The position numbers were made by a program, and so were the translations under genes. A model generated the notes under the pieces. That model was not told the DNA's origin, did not search any database, and worked only from the letters and a program-made list of their open reading frames with translations. A stretch of DNA of 60,872 nt from Folioceros fuciformis (taxonomy: Eukaryota; Anthocerotophyta; Anthocerotopsida; Anthocerotales), in NCBI GenBank assembly GCA_049999805.1, contig JBNGIO010006333.1:417493-478364 (forward strand). Direction: 5' to 3'. Shown one piece after another: positions 9,126 through 19,495 of this stretch. Each line of letters starts with the position of its first letter. Position 1 is the stretch's first letter.

Positions 9126-9517
9126 CCGCTTGTTCCGCGTCGGTTCACTGGTGTTCTATTTCGCCACCATTTCTGAAAAATGTAGATAGATATCGACAAG
9201 TGATAATTTTGAGGAACAGGGTCACCTGATATGAGGTATAGCTCAAACACTTATGACTGTGCATGGAATTTGATAACACGTGAATTACGTGATACCCGCC
9301 ATAGTACGAAGTTTTGTCATGTATTTGATTGCAATGACACCTGCAAATTTGCTAGTACTTAGGAAACAATTGATTATTAAGTTTATACTCAACACTCTTT
9401 TAGGCCACATTTCGGGTTCTCCTGACAAAAACACGTGAAAATGCGAATATCTGACATGAGTTTTCAGCGTCAAAATCTCGCGAAGCCTGAAATGGTAGAA
9501 TACGCCCGTCTGGGTTA

Positions 9518-10351
9518 GGCACTGTTCTCCAAGTGATGATTGTTGGTCTGAGGATCTTTTGGCGGAGATTCTCCCCCTGCCTCTGCCTCGTCTTCCTCCT
9601 CGGCCTTGAGAAGTAAAGAGGACGTGATTTGCACCTTGACTTGTGCGTGGATTGCTGGAGCGGCTGGATTCTTCCTCCAAGAGTTTGCCAACGACTTCTA
9701 AGAAAGTGTAAGTTGGCGTGGCTCTAGTTGTAGTTGCCTGAATTGCCTGTCTAAGAACCGAGTTCTGTGAACTGACAAATGTCCTATATGACGAGGGGAG
9801 AGATGTTAGCAACGTTACTGCAGCCTGGAGCTCTATGACAGTTGTGCCACAAGCTGCAACCCTGGCCCGTGAGGACCTGAAGTTGTGTACGTGCTGTTCT
9901 GCACTCTCATTCTCCTTCATTTTCAGCGTGTAGAAATGTCTTGTTGCATGTATAAGGGACATGGAACTTTGGGATTGGAACATGTCTTTGAAAGCCTTCC
10001 AAATCCCGTGGGCTGTGGTCTGCCCATGTGTATGCCGAAGCACGGTTTTATCTAAAGCTGAGATAAGCAAATTTCTGGCCTTCTTATCTTTCTTATGCCA
10101 AGCAGCTATCAGGTCGGGAGTCCCCACAGGGGTTGTTGTAGTAGAGGGTATAGGGAATGTCCCATCGGTATGTCCATGAGATCTTGGTCCTCGAGAAGTG
10201 CAATTATGCGCATTTCCCACACGTCGAAGTCAGTTCCTGTGAAGCGATCACGGTCACGGAACTCGATCTTCGTTGTGTTGATAACCGTACCCGTTGCCGT
10301 TAGTTTCCTGAATTTTTTGAAGTGCGGTTTAAGTGGATCGAAGGCGAGCAT
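9518..10351 (-). pseudogene. Copia gag, N-terminal part
   Basis: The minus-strand frame has gag text typical of Ty1/copia (UBN2-type): a start-like FRDRDRFTGTDFDVWEMRII, then LIAAWHKKDKKARNLLISAL, GIWKAFKDMF and FYTLKMKENESAEQHVHNF, ending in a Gly/Arg-rich tail GRGGRRGRGRGR. A frameshift near 10125 splits it. The frame continues at 6345 downwards after the inserted TIR element. Gag forms the retrotransposon particle. Upstream (10364-10725) are two more frame-broken pieces of the leader or gag start. Confidence 0.88.
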
Positions 10352-10842
10352 GTACTAACGACTCTAGTGCCTAATGCTAAGATAAATCTTCTCTAATACA
10401 AAGTGGAGTGATTGGATTTGTGAGTCCAACTCTGTGATTTGGTTGATGAGGTCTTCATGGGTGACGACGGCTCTCATTGGAAACAGGTTGGTTGAACGGT
10501 ATCTGTGGAGGCGGTTGGAATCTACAGACATGCGGTTAGCAAAACGTTGTGAAGCCGGAGAGTGGGATCCCATGTGGCTGGTTGGCTGATGGGGACCGAT
10601 GCTGGACGAGACTTGAGGTCGAAGTTGCGGCTCATCTCTTTGATGCAGTCACGGCAAGTAACTTGCCGCACAGGAGGCGCTCTCCCCAAGGGAGAGTAAG
10701 AGGTCGGGGTGCGCCTTCTAGGCATCTTGCTGATTTCATGATCTGCGTGCCGGATTGCCGCTCATCGGCTGTTGTGCCATCGGTGAGCTTGTGATGCCAG
10801 GTGCGTGGCGCGTGAGCGATGCCGAACGACAGTTGGCCCTTT

Positions 10843-10855
10843 GGCTCTAATACCA
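10843..10855 (-). other. Primer binding site of the copia element
   Basis: The minus strand reads TGGTATTAGAGCC directly after the LTR end. This differs at one position from the TGGTATCAGAGCC typical of plant elements primed by initiator tRNA-Met. Confidence 0.9.
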
Positions 10856-11083
10856 TAAAGCAGAGCAAGATGCTAGATTGAGCTATAATAATTGAACTGC
10901 TTGAGAACGTTATACATATAGTGTCTAGGATGCGGTTGCAACCGCGCTATTGTCGAGTGCTAGCGTAACTGATAGAACTGCTCTTCAGCAACTAAAACAT
11001 TTACTAACTTATGCACGAAATGTGCCTTAATAACTCTTGGGTGCTAAAGCCCAATCCGTGGCGCCAGAGTTTCTACTCCAACA
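10856..11083 (-). repeat. 5' LTR of the copia element
   Basis: This 228-bp LTR is paired with 3595-3822. The outer AAAGA at 11084-11088 matches the duplication at 3590-3594. Confidence 0.95.
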
Positions 11084-11088
11084 AAAGA

Positions 11089-12640
11089 TTTGCCTTCAAA
11101 TGAGCTGTGAAACTAGACACCAAACATCAGCCAAGAATTTGACAGAGCAAGCTTTCTCCCCAAAGGGTTAAGGCTGCGTGAAAACGTGGAAAGGCTGCGT
11201 GAATGCATAACCATACACTACCATTGTGCAGGCGCTGCATACTGGATCACACTGCCATTGTGCACGAAACCTACTTTCTGTCTCAGTCCTGGGCTCCTTG
11301 AGTTCATCGGCGGGCGCAAGTGACACCCAAGCACTGAAATGGAAAGTAAGGGTATTTGATGTTTCGAAACAAAACTAATCCCCTTGGCATACGTGTACCC
11401 TGGCAAAACATGGGGACGGTGAGAAAGGGAGCCGACGTCCAAACGGGCGTGGCAAGCTGTTGTCGTTTAACGGTAACGTGTACGGCACGGTGTAGACATG
11501 CTTAGTGGGTGCGAGTGGGCATGGCCCCATGACATATGGGATGCCGAAGGCAAAACCATTTGCGCTGGCCTCGAAGTTATGTGCCTCGTGACCGTAGAGG
11601 CATTCCCAGTCGCTGGCGATGTTCATTGTATACTCTTGATTATCTAAACGTTTTAAAATCTAGTAAAATGAGAACATATTTATTTTGGAAGAAGAAGATG
11701 GAAAAACCAACACGAGGGCTAAGCCCCTCAGCCTAATCACCTAGAACATCATCTACTAAAATCATATAAGAATGGGTTACACATCTCTTCAGTTCTTGCA
11801 CAGTTTGCTGGATGGATTCCCAGCTGGCGGGGAATCAAACAAGCTTCACGACCGTAAGGCACAATCTGTTTGGGTGAACAGATAACATACTTGGGTAGGT
11901 TGTGTGTTCTTTACACTGCGCGGCCTCGAGGGGCACGAAGTGCAGAGTGTTAGGAGCGAAGGAAGGCAAGGCTTGAAAGAAAGCAAGGGAGGAAAGGCTT
12001 GAAAGGAAGGAAGGGCTTGAAAGCAAGGAAAGGCTTGATGAAAGGAAAGTCCTGATACCATGAGTGGCAGAGTAGTACTAAGGAAATCTTAGGGGGCTGG
12101 CACCGAGCATAGGGTAGAATGTGTGGCTTGTGTCATCTGTTGGCACGGCTGTAGAGACGGCACCCCATATGGCAGTATGGCCTCTATTGCCGGCCTCGCC
12201 CAAACGTCATTAGGCCTGGGTAGAGTTCAGTGCAAGGCCTGAAGCTCTGAGAATCATGACGTTACTGTACTGGAAGCCATGAAGCATTGCAAATGCCTAG
12301 TTAGTGAGGCATTCATGATCAGCCGGAGATCACAGTTTGAGGGCCTTGTGTACGCAGTGTTTGTCACTGAGCGAAAGCCAGAGTGGTCCAAGAGAAAGAA
12401 CGGAAGCCTGGAGTGAATCCATGGGGCGTGTGCCCTGCCATGGGAGACTCGAGAGTAGTGAGTGTTTGAAGTCAACACATGTGCAGTGGCATCAGCTCAC
12501 CTAGCTCCACCACATCGGCATCCAACGTCCGCGTTGTGTACGCAAAGTGTGGCAGCCCTGATCATCCTCTAGGCTGCCACAAACTTCGCGTTCATGTCTG
12601 TCTCCCTGAGGCTGCAACCAACAACATCGTAATTCACCTC
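11089..12640. other. Non-genic stretch of decayed repeats
   Basis: No gene is recognised. Positions 11448-11590, read on the minus strand, match the left part of repeat-family copy A (1705-1800), including the ATGACATATGGGATGCCG block, so this is a third partial copy. Positions 11950-12050 are purine-rich with irregular GGCTTGAAAGGAAGG repeats. The remainder shows no open frame with family features. Confidence 0.6.
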
Positions 12641-13110
12641 ATGGCTCTGTTCTCACATCTATGCTTGCCAATGGAGCTAGCGTTGTTGGTACCCACACTT
12701 GCAAATGCCTGCAGGCGATGCACAAACATAAAGGCAGCCACATTCTCCAATCTGACCATGAAGCCGTAACTGTTTTCTCCTCTACAAAGCTGGACAAATG
12801 CCTACAAAAGTGTTAATGAGGAGACAGAAACAAATAGCTTTCTTGTTCGCACATAGCTCTGAAAAGATTTAGGATTGACGTGATTGGAGAATGATTCCAG
12901 AAGCTTAGGCCATACTGACCCAACCACATTCCCTACTGGGGAAGACATGCTGTCCAAGCCTCCACACTTTGCATCCATGTTCATCCAAACTTTCTGCTTC
13001 ACACATATCAGCTTCTAGTCCTTGTTCTCTAATCTGTTCATGGAGCCTCTTCCCCTTCTCCAAACTCGGCGCACCCACATCGCACATCATGCCTCCAGGA
13101 GCCACGTACA
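12640..13110 (-). pseudogene. PPR gene relic
   Basis: Two frames on the minus strand carry PLS-class PPR text: VGAPSLEKGKRLHEQIREQG followed by LEADMC, then in another frame NMDAKCGGL, and further on RLQAFASVGTNN. These match the repeat register of the PPR pseudogene at 28683-31800. No repeat is intact, so this is a decayed fragment. Confidence 0.7.
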
Positions 13111-13231
13111 CAGAAATGCCACAGAATCGGGTGCAGCGTTCGCTTGTTACCAAGGGCATCCCTGGATGCTCCCTTGCTCCCATGCTGCGGGGAGAACCTG
13201 CTGTCCAGGCATCGTACTGGACAGCATCGTA

Positions 13232-13562
13232 TGGCATACCAAAGGGGACACGCCCCCTCTCTATAGATTTTTTTAATAAAAACACGGATTATGCATCCGC
13301 TTTAGCGCGTACGTGAGTTTGAGGGCCAAAACCAAATCGGACATGCTTGCACTTCGCAAGCATGTCTTGCCCAAGCACGGGCGCGCCCCCACCTATGGTT
13401 AAGGGGGGTGTTTGGGCTTTCTTCCCTAAGGCCGCGCAACATCAGCCCAAAACGGGCTGTAACGGTTGAGCCATGTCCCCTTTGGTGCGGCGTTCGGTTT
13501 GGTTGGTTTACAAAAGCCACATGAAAAATATAGGCATCAAAAAGGAATATTCGATTAAATAC
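13232..13562. mobile_element. MITE of the TGGCATACC family, truncated copy
   Basis: The terminus TGGCATACCAAAGGGGACA is followed by CGCCCCCTCTCTAT, then a block with CCAAAACCAAATCGGACATG and CGGTTTGGTTGGTTTAC. The same blocks occur inverted in 13653-13963. The distal TIR is missing after about 13562. Confidence 0.75.
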
Positions 13563-13652
13563 AAGTGTCCTTTTAAGTACGCAGTGACTAGGCCCTCATG
13601 GATACCCGGATCCTCCACCCAAGAAAACAGGGTTAGAAGTTGCAGTAGTATA

Positions 13653-13963
13653 TGGCATACCAAAGGGGACATTCTCTCACTATACATTTTTTAATGTTTT
13701 TCTATGGGATATTTCTTTTTGATGCACATATTTTTTCTATCCCTTTTTGGTAAACCAACCAAACCGAACGCCGCACCAAAGGAAACATGGCTCAACCGTT
13801 ATAGCCCAAATGCTGGGCGGCCTTAGAGCAGAAAGCCCAAACAACCCCGGTAACCGTAGGTGGGGGCGCGCCCGTGCTTGGGCAAGACATGCTTGCGAAG
13901 CTTGTCCGGTTTGGTTTTGGCCCTCAAACCTAGAGAGAGGGGCGTGTTCCCTTTGGTATGCCA
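13653..13963. mobile_element. MITE of the TGGCATACC family, full copy (311 bp)
   Basis: Both ends read TGGCATACCAAAGGG on their own strands, giving a terminal inverted repeat of about 15 bp. There is no coding capacity. No convincing target duplication was found. Together with the inverted copy at 13232-13562 it forms a long inverted repeat able to fold back on itself, with arms of about 190 bp. Confidence 0.75.
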
Positions 13964-15120
13964 CAGCAATACTGTACAGTATGTGTGGCAGTACTGTACA
14001 GTATGTACAGTGGATGCATATAAGCAGAAACAATTACCAGTGTTGTCCTGCTGCGACTGATGTACTTTGTCCTGAGCTGCGATTTAATGCTTAGATTTCA
14101 CCGCCCAGGGTGAAACATACTCGAAGATTCGATTTCTCAAGCTCATGTTTGTAGAGTAAAATGACAGGTCAGATCACATGGTGACATTACCGGGAAACGG
14201 GGTAGATGGGTCCGAATTTCGCAAATATTGAACCTGGGCTGCGGCCGAAGGCCACACAGGCAGGACTCGAGAGGAGCGGGGAAGGATCACGATTGACGAA
14301 AGGAAGGCGAAGCTTTGGAACATAGATTTTCTGAGACTTGGCTATTGCAAAATTTCACGTCTAGAACACCGACATATCTGCTAAAATTCGAAACGCCTTG
14401 ATGCCCGACGTAGCACATCCTGATGGCACCCCAACCCCACAGCTTGTTAGCAGAACCATCCCGAGGACTTCAGCAGTCGGAACAGATCTCAGAACCGTAA
14501 CCAGATGTTCGACAAGTGAGTCCACAGATACTGTAACTTGAGTATCCATGGTGAGGTAGGACCACATTGTCATCTCAATTTTGCACCAAACAACCTTCTC
14601 GCTTTTCCTTGTGCTCATGGTCTCCAGCACACAAGGGGCTATGACGTGCAAATAGATAAAAGCCCAGTTCAGGTTCCTACACCACAGGTAAACAAGTTGC
14701 AAACAGAACTTCAGAGAAGTAGGGATCATACCTGCTGCAAGGTTTTCAGAGGAAGCTCCGTGTATGCAAATATGGGTTTGGAAGCTACAAGTTTGAGACT
14801 ATATTCTATGAGGGACGTGACGACGATCAATGCAGGATCCAAGACAGTGATCAACACCACAGCAAAAATGCCTATTGGCCACTCCAGGCACAGGCACAAG
14901 CACAGAAACTACTATGTACTCAACCAGCAGCTGGATTCAGGCTGGCTGCAACTTGGGCACAGTTCCACATGGTTTTCACAGTAGAACGGAGCATACCAAA
15001 TTCACAAGATTCAAAAGTTTTCATTTCGGATAGGAAACCAGGGGGTTGTATTTGGAGAGAAAAGGAGGGGATTGCGTGCAATTTGAAGAACCAGCACTAT
15101 CTACATACTGGACTGGTGTG
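13964..15120. other. Intergenic region 3' of GOT1
   Basis: No gene is recognised. A minus-strand frame of 122 codons at 14361-14729 has no family features and may lie in the GOT1 3' UTR or be chance. Confidence 0.4.
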
Positions 15121-16259
15121 TCAAACTGGAACCCTTCGTTCTCGATACCGGCCAAATATCTGCCAGATAAGAGAGAGTGCAGAAATCAAATCAGAAAATC
15201 AGAATCGATAGGCACCAGAAGTTGAACCTTTGGGAAGTCACAAGTCCTTCCACACTAGGAGAATGACGACACATAATTCCGTACCGAGACCAGAAAAGGT
15301 TGTTGAAGGATCCAACCAAGGACTGGAACTCTCTGCAAAAACACTGCTACCGTAGGCCAGAATCCGCTGCAACCCCACCAAGCAATAGCGAATGAGAGCC
15401 CATAATTTCTCAGCAACAGGCCGGACTGACTTTATGATTTTCTTGAGGCATTACCTGAAAAGCACAATGAAGCCGTATGCCTCAATGATCATCCCCAGTA
15501 TGGCNNNNNNNNNNNNNNNNNNNNNNNNNNNNNNNNNNNNNNNNNNNNNNNNNNNNNNNNNNNNNNNNNNNNNNNNNNNNNNNNNNNNNNNNNNNNNNNN
15601 NNNNCATCCAATCAACACCAACCCAAAACCGACAAGGAAAGATATCGAACCCTGCCATAACAGCCAAGAGATATTCATGAGAGAGTGTGCGAGTAGCAGT
15701 TGCACTAGACAAACATCTAAACGCATTGGCATCAACACGGTGGTGGGATCTCAGAAACAGCATTCCCTGAACCAGCCTACCTTGTAGTTGCGGGGTTTGA
15801 GGAAGAAAGATACGGTCGACCTTGGACCAATCGTGAGTGTGACACCGGACAAGAAAAGGATCTGCAATGTGAGAGAACGAGCATCATAACAGCTTCCACG
15901 CCACCAAAAAAAAAAAGAACAGGTTTCAGCATAATACGTTGCACTTACATTGCCCATAGCAAGAAGACCCTTGTCGAAGAAGAATACCACTCCCAGAAAT
16001 GAAAACAGCACTCCAAATCCAGTAAGCCCAACGCCAATTTCTGTTGCAAGGCAGAACCGGAGCAGATTAGTCGTAACTACTACTTCAGATCTCACTCAAA
16101 GAACCAGCATGCGCACGGCCAGCTCCATGCAGCCACTAGCAAGCACTCAAGAGCTCCGTCACCGGCGATGGCCAACACACGAAGCAAAGAACCTTAGGGC
16201 ATGAGCATCTTCGTGCTAAAACGCTTACTCTTGCGATCGTTCATCTCGAAGGAAACCAT
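15121..16259 (-). CDS. GOT1: Vesicle transport protein GOT1 (Golgi transport 1)
   Basis: A small tetraspan membrane protein of the GOT1/SFT2 family, acting in ER-Golgi vesicle traffic. Exons on the minus strand are 16229-16259 (MVSFEMNDRK), 15949-16040 (IGVGLTGFGVLFSFLG...DKGLLAMGN), 15781-15861 (ILFLSGVTLTIGPRSTVSFF), 15605-15651 and 15455-15504 around the N gap (ending AYGFIVLFS), 15285-15366 (GFWPTVAVFLQ...QQPF) and 15121-15159 (YRERRVPV, stop). Every junction is GT-AG and in frame. The family length is about 140 residues; only one or two residues seem lost at the gap. The start is the family-typical MVSFEMNDRK. It is divergent from the gene at 17399. Identification is secure from full-length similarity. 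Confidence 0.95.
15505..15604. other. Assembly gap (100 N) inside GOT1
   Basis: One hundred Ns fall between the residues IGW and AILGM of GOT1. The flanking sequence accounts for all but about four coding bases of that stretch, so the gap covers an intron or is a nominal placeholder. Confidence 0.99.
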
Positions 16260-17398
16260 CCTGACAAGCGTGTAATGGACAGGCCGAAGAGCTCCTCCAC
16301 ACTCCACAGTCTGCACCGAATTGATCACGTTTCCAGCGGCCCGGGGGAGGAAAGCCTTGGGTTACTCCCGAATCGCTGTCGTTGGGAACTCGCTGCAGCA
16401 CTTCAACCTTCGACCTTTTCCATGACGACGTTTTTGGAGAAACACGTTCCAAATTCTATCAGCCCCACTTGAAGCAGCTCGAGGCGTGTCGAGGAAGAAA
16501 CAGGGGTAGCTTTCAGTAGGTAGTCGAACGCGTGTGTAACAACCCTCGTACCAAAAATACGCAGTTACGTTATCATGAAATGCACCCAACTAGGTTGCCT
16601 TGGTTATTGTAGCAACAGGCTGTTGCCCCTGCAGCGGGCACCTCCTGCCTTGGAGGATTGCGCTTGCACCCGACCCTCCGAGCTTGTGCTGTGCCGGAGG
16701 TCGAGCGTCGCTCCCGACAACCCCTTCTGCTTGCAAAGGCAGGTGCGTCCACTCAGCTTTTCGCTCTCAGCGGTGTGGAAGATTGGTCGCAGTTGTGTTG
16801 TACCTCTGGTTTTTTTTTGCTATCCCTGTTGCCACCATGCTTCTTGCGGCTCTCTGAGTGTGGACTGTGCATGTGATTCATTTCGGAGGAGGGGAGGAGG
16901 AAGGGGAAAATGGCACTTGCACTGGCGTTTCCTGGAAACATGTGACCGGCCGGCTGAGACTGTTGTTGCTTGCTGTGGTTGATAGCCGGGATGGAATTTC
17001 CAAAGGCTGCATGTACTGTACCGTGCCAGAGGCAGTTCATGACCTGGCTGGATGAATCTGATTCTCTGCAGTGTAGTCATGCTGGACGGCTCGTTGATGG
17101 CGAGACTGTCTGTGCAGGTTGCGCTGGATAGCTGGTTTCTCAAGAATGTTGAATGAAATCTGAAGCGGTCTTCCTTAGTGTTGCTTTGCTGAGCTCGTCA
17201 TACGGAGTCTCCGGTTGATATGCGATGGAGACTGCAGGTTTTTGGTACAGTCCTTCGTTTTCCCGATCTGTAGTAGGCAGAGGCCAGCCTGTTGTGTGCT
17301 GCATGGTTCGGGGCAGCTGGTGATCCCATCGCGAGGTTGATCGGGGCAATTCAGTGGCTGGCGTGCATTTCACGCCAGTGAAGGCAGTGATCTTTATC
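16260..17398. other. Divergent intergenic region between GOT1 and the acidic protein gene
   Basis: This holds the 5' UTRs and promoters of two divergently transcribed genes. No gene features are seen in its ORFs, and no clear TATA box was identified. Confidence 0.5.
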
Positions 17399-18151
17399 AT
17401 GGGTGAACTAGAAGCAGGTCGCGAAAGGGACTTAGAAACCTTCTGCAAGAATTATGCGTCAAGCTTGCCAGATGCCCCTGTCGAGGATGAGGAAGAGGAC
17501 GAAGATGAGCTGGAGGTGGAGGTTGAGGAACTGGATGAGGATCTAAATGGTGATGATGAGGAGCTTCAAGAAGCAGAAAGCTATGAGGAGGGCTCAGGGG
17601 ACGAAGATTATGATGAGGTCATAGCAAATTTGGCTGATTTGCAGAGGGAGAAGATAGAGCTGGATCTGAGACTCATGTCACTGTATCACCGTATAGAATC
17701 TATAACACAAGTCCTTACCGTATCCATCAACCACATATCAAGCAGAACATTCCTATCCAGTCAGCAGCTTGCCACAGCAAGGGCATGTTTCCCTCCTTTG
17801 TGGGGAAAGTACAGCTCCCACTTCAAAGAGAAGGTCCGAGCTAAGATTGCTCTGTGCATTTCTGACATTGATAGCTCAAGACACTGGAATGACATAGTAC
17901 GTGATATAGTGAACCAGCCCAGGTTGATGGCCCATCTCGGTTTATCCGAAGCTTCGCTGAGAGTTACGGAGATAGCACATCCAACTGAGGAGAAGGTTCA
18001 AAGAGTCGCTGGGATGAAGGGTCGGAGCAAGAAGGTATTTGCAGCTGTTGCGTGCTGGTGTAGAGACGAGGAGTTGAGAAAATGCTATGTGGAGTTTTTC
18101 CAGTTTTTGTTCGGCAGAGAAGAAGATCCAAATCAGTTTGTGAGTGACTAG
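17399..18151 (+). CDS. Acidic single-exon protein of unknown function
   Basis: An uninterrupted 250-residue frame starts MGELEAGRERDLETF at the first ATG and ends at TAG 18149-18151. Residues about 25-75 are strongly acidic (EDEEEDEDELEVEVEELDED and a second Glu/Asp run). Residues 80-105 are Leu/Glu-rich and could form a coiled coil (LADLQREKIELDLRLMSLY). The C-terminal 120 residues are mixed and look globular, with a Trp/Cys patch VACWCRDEELRKCYVEFF. I do not recognise a family. The lack of introns contrasts with its neighbours and could mean a retrocopy or a plant-specific gene. The clean frame and composition argue that it is real. Confidence 0.7.
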   Translation: MGELEAGRERDLETFCKNYASSLPDAPVEDEEEDEDELEVEVEELDEDLNGDDEELQEAESYEEGSGDEDYDEVIANLADLQREKIELDLRLMSLYHRIESITQVLTVSINHISSRTFLSSQQLATARACFPPLWGKYSSHFKEKVRAKIALCISDIDSSRHWNDIVRDIVNQPRLMAHLGLSEASLRVTEIAHPTEEKVQRVAGMKGRSKKVFAAVACWCRDEELRKCYVEFFQFLFGREEDPNQFVSD

Positions 18152-19144
18152 CAGGACTCCTGCTGTTCTCTTTGATCTGGCTTAGTGCAGAATGAGCATC
18201 CATAGTCACTTTTGCAACGCACACCCGCATGCTCCAAGCGAGCCTTTCTATAAAACAGTGCAGGTGTTATCCCTTTGCACAACGCAGATGAAGGGGTGGC
18301 CTGCATCCCGTTACCTACTTTTTGCTTTCTTTGAGGTGGCGAGTGCCATCCTGTGTCGTGTGTAATAGCTTGTCTCGCTAGGCTCTCACCAGTCGTGGTG
18401 AAAGTTGAAAGGTGTTTATATGGTGAAATCTGCAGCCCCTTGAGCGAAGGGGATTTTAGGTTTGAAGGGTGCTGTCCACACTGTGGAGTTGCTTTGACGT
18501 TTAGTCGTCACAAAGCCAGCCAGGTACTGAGATTTTCAAAAATTATAACGTGTAATGGTGGGATGAACGGAATGGAATGGGTGATTTGCGTGTGTTTTCC
18601 CTCTGCGAAAGGGGAGTAGATGCAGATGTTCGGTCCGACTGTCCTTATGCGACTAGCCGGTGAAGAGCGTCGTGAGGGCCCGGATCTAACTCTTCACCGT
18701 GATGGCTCGGATCTAATTGCTCTTAGCAGGAAGAAGCTGTAGCCTGGAAGGACCTCATACTGAAGACTGAAGTATAACATTTGGCGTCGTCATGCAGTTA
18801 CCAAAGGTAGCTTCGGATGCTTCGTATAATCATAGGTCACCTCCATGGAGCTTCAGCAATCCTGAAATCCTATTCTGAAGCCAAAACAGCGACCTAAGAG
18901 AGAATGAGAGAATGTCCTGATCCAGGAACCAGAGCCCAAGCCAATAGATCATGGAACAGACGCGAGGACTAGCGACATGCACTTGTGCAACCGACCTACA
19001 ACGAAAACTTAGCCAACAGAACCGCTAATCACCGCCCTCTTCGTTGATTGCCAACCCGACCATGGGCAAGCGGCCTCTGTTTCTGCAGACCTTGTCCAAG
19101 TTCGCCGCCCTCGACAGTGAGGAGTGGACACAGCAGCGCCAAGC
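18152..19144. other. Intergenic region, no gene seen
   Basis: The 3' UTR of the upstream gene is probably included. Short frames here have no family features. Confidence 0.4.
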
Positions 19145-19275
19145 ATCAGATGGAAACCTCGCCTATCGCCAGGCTTGACATGGAAACCTGAGCCTATCGG
19201 CGGGCATGAAAATGGAAACCTCGGCCTATCGGCAGGCATGGGAATGGAAATCGCCATGTATCAGCAGGCATACAA
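19145..19275. repeat. About 31-bp tandem repeat, 4 imperfect copies
   Basis: Units start ATGGAAACCT near 19149, 19179, 19210 and 19241 and contain CCTATCGGCAGGCAT variants. It lies upstream of the phosphatase gene. Confidence 0.8.
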
Positions 19276-19495
19276 GTATTCTATTTGGACTCGCTTAGGG
19301 CTGCCTGAAGTGTGCCAGCCGAAGGAACGGTGGTTCTTTGTCTAGGTCAATCTTAGTGTCAGTTGGCGCATGAAACGTACATGTTTGTACGTAAATGGAA
19401 GACTTTCAAGAGGTGCCACCTTGCTGCGGCTGGGCGACAGCATATTCGGCCCACTTTCCGTTCCGGCCCGGCCTGGCCTGTTACGGCAAGCGACC

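Larger units (their letters stand above)
6347..9515. mobile_element. 3169-bp TIR element with TA target duplication, nested in copia gag, carrying a methyltransferase-like gene
   Basis: Left end ACCCAGACGGGCGGATTCCAC and right end (reverse complement) ACCCAGACGGGCGTATTCTAC form a roughly 20-bp terminal inverted repeat with two mismatches. TA lies immediately outside both ends (6345-6346 and 9516-9517). Dropping the element and one TA makes the flanking gag codons read through in frame into the zinc-knuckle segment, which confirms the boundaries. Inside are a minus-strand methyltransferase-like gene, a plus-strand gene fragment of unknown type, and a palindrome array between them. No DDE transposase domain was recognised, so it may be a non-autonomous derivative. 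TA duplication occurs in Tc1/mariner-like and a few other superfamilies; the class is unresolved. Confidence 0.9.
3595..11083 (-). mobile_element. Ty1-copia LTR retrotransposon, defective, with a nested DNA element
   Basis: Two 228-bp LTRs (3595-3822 and 10856-11083) bound the element, with an AAAGA duplication outside. On the minus strand the order is LTR, PBS, gag, zinc knuckle, protease, integrase, start of reverse transcriptase, PPT, LTR. Protease-integrase-RT order defines Ty1/copia. The coding frame has several frameshifts. RT stops shortly after its first conserved block, and the catalytic region and RNase H are deleted, so the copy cannot be autonomous. The LTRs differ at about 18 of 228 sites by eye (about 92% identity), so the insertion is not recent. 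A separate TIR element interrupts gag at 6347-9515. Without that insert the copia part is about 4.3 kb. Confidence 0.95.

Noticed and set aside
13232-13963. Single 732-bp foldback transposon with long TIRs
   Set aside because: A third terminus inside it at 13653 and truncation of the left copy fit two separate inverted MITEs better.
14361-14729. 122-codon minus-strand ORF downstream of GOT1
   Set aside because: No family resemblance. GOT1 already ends with its canonical C-terminus at 15121, so this is 3' UTR or intergenic.
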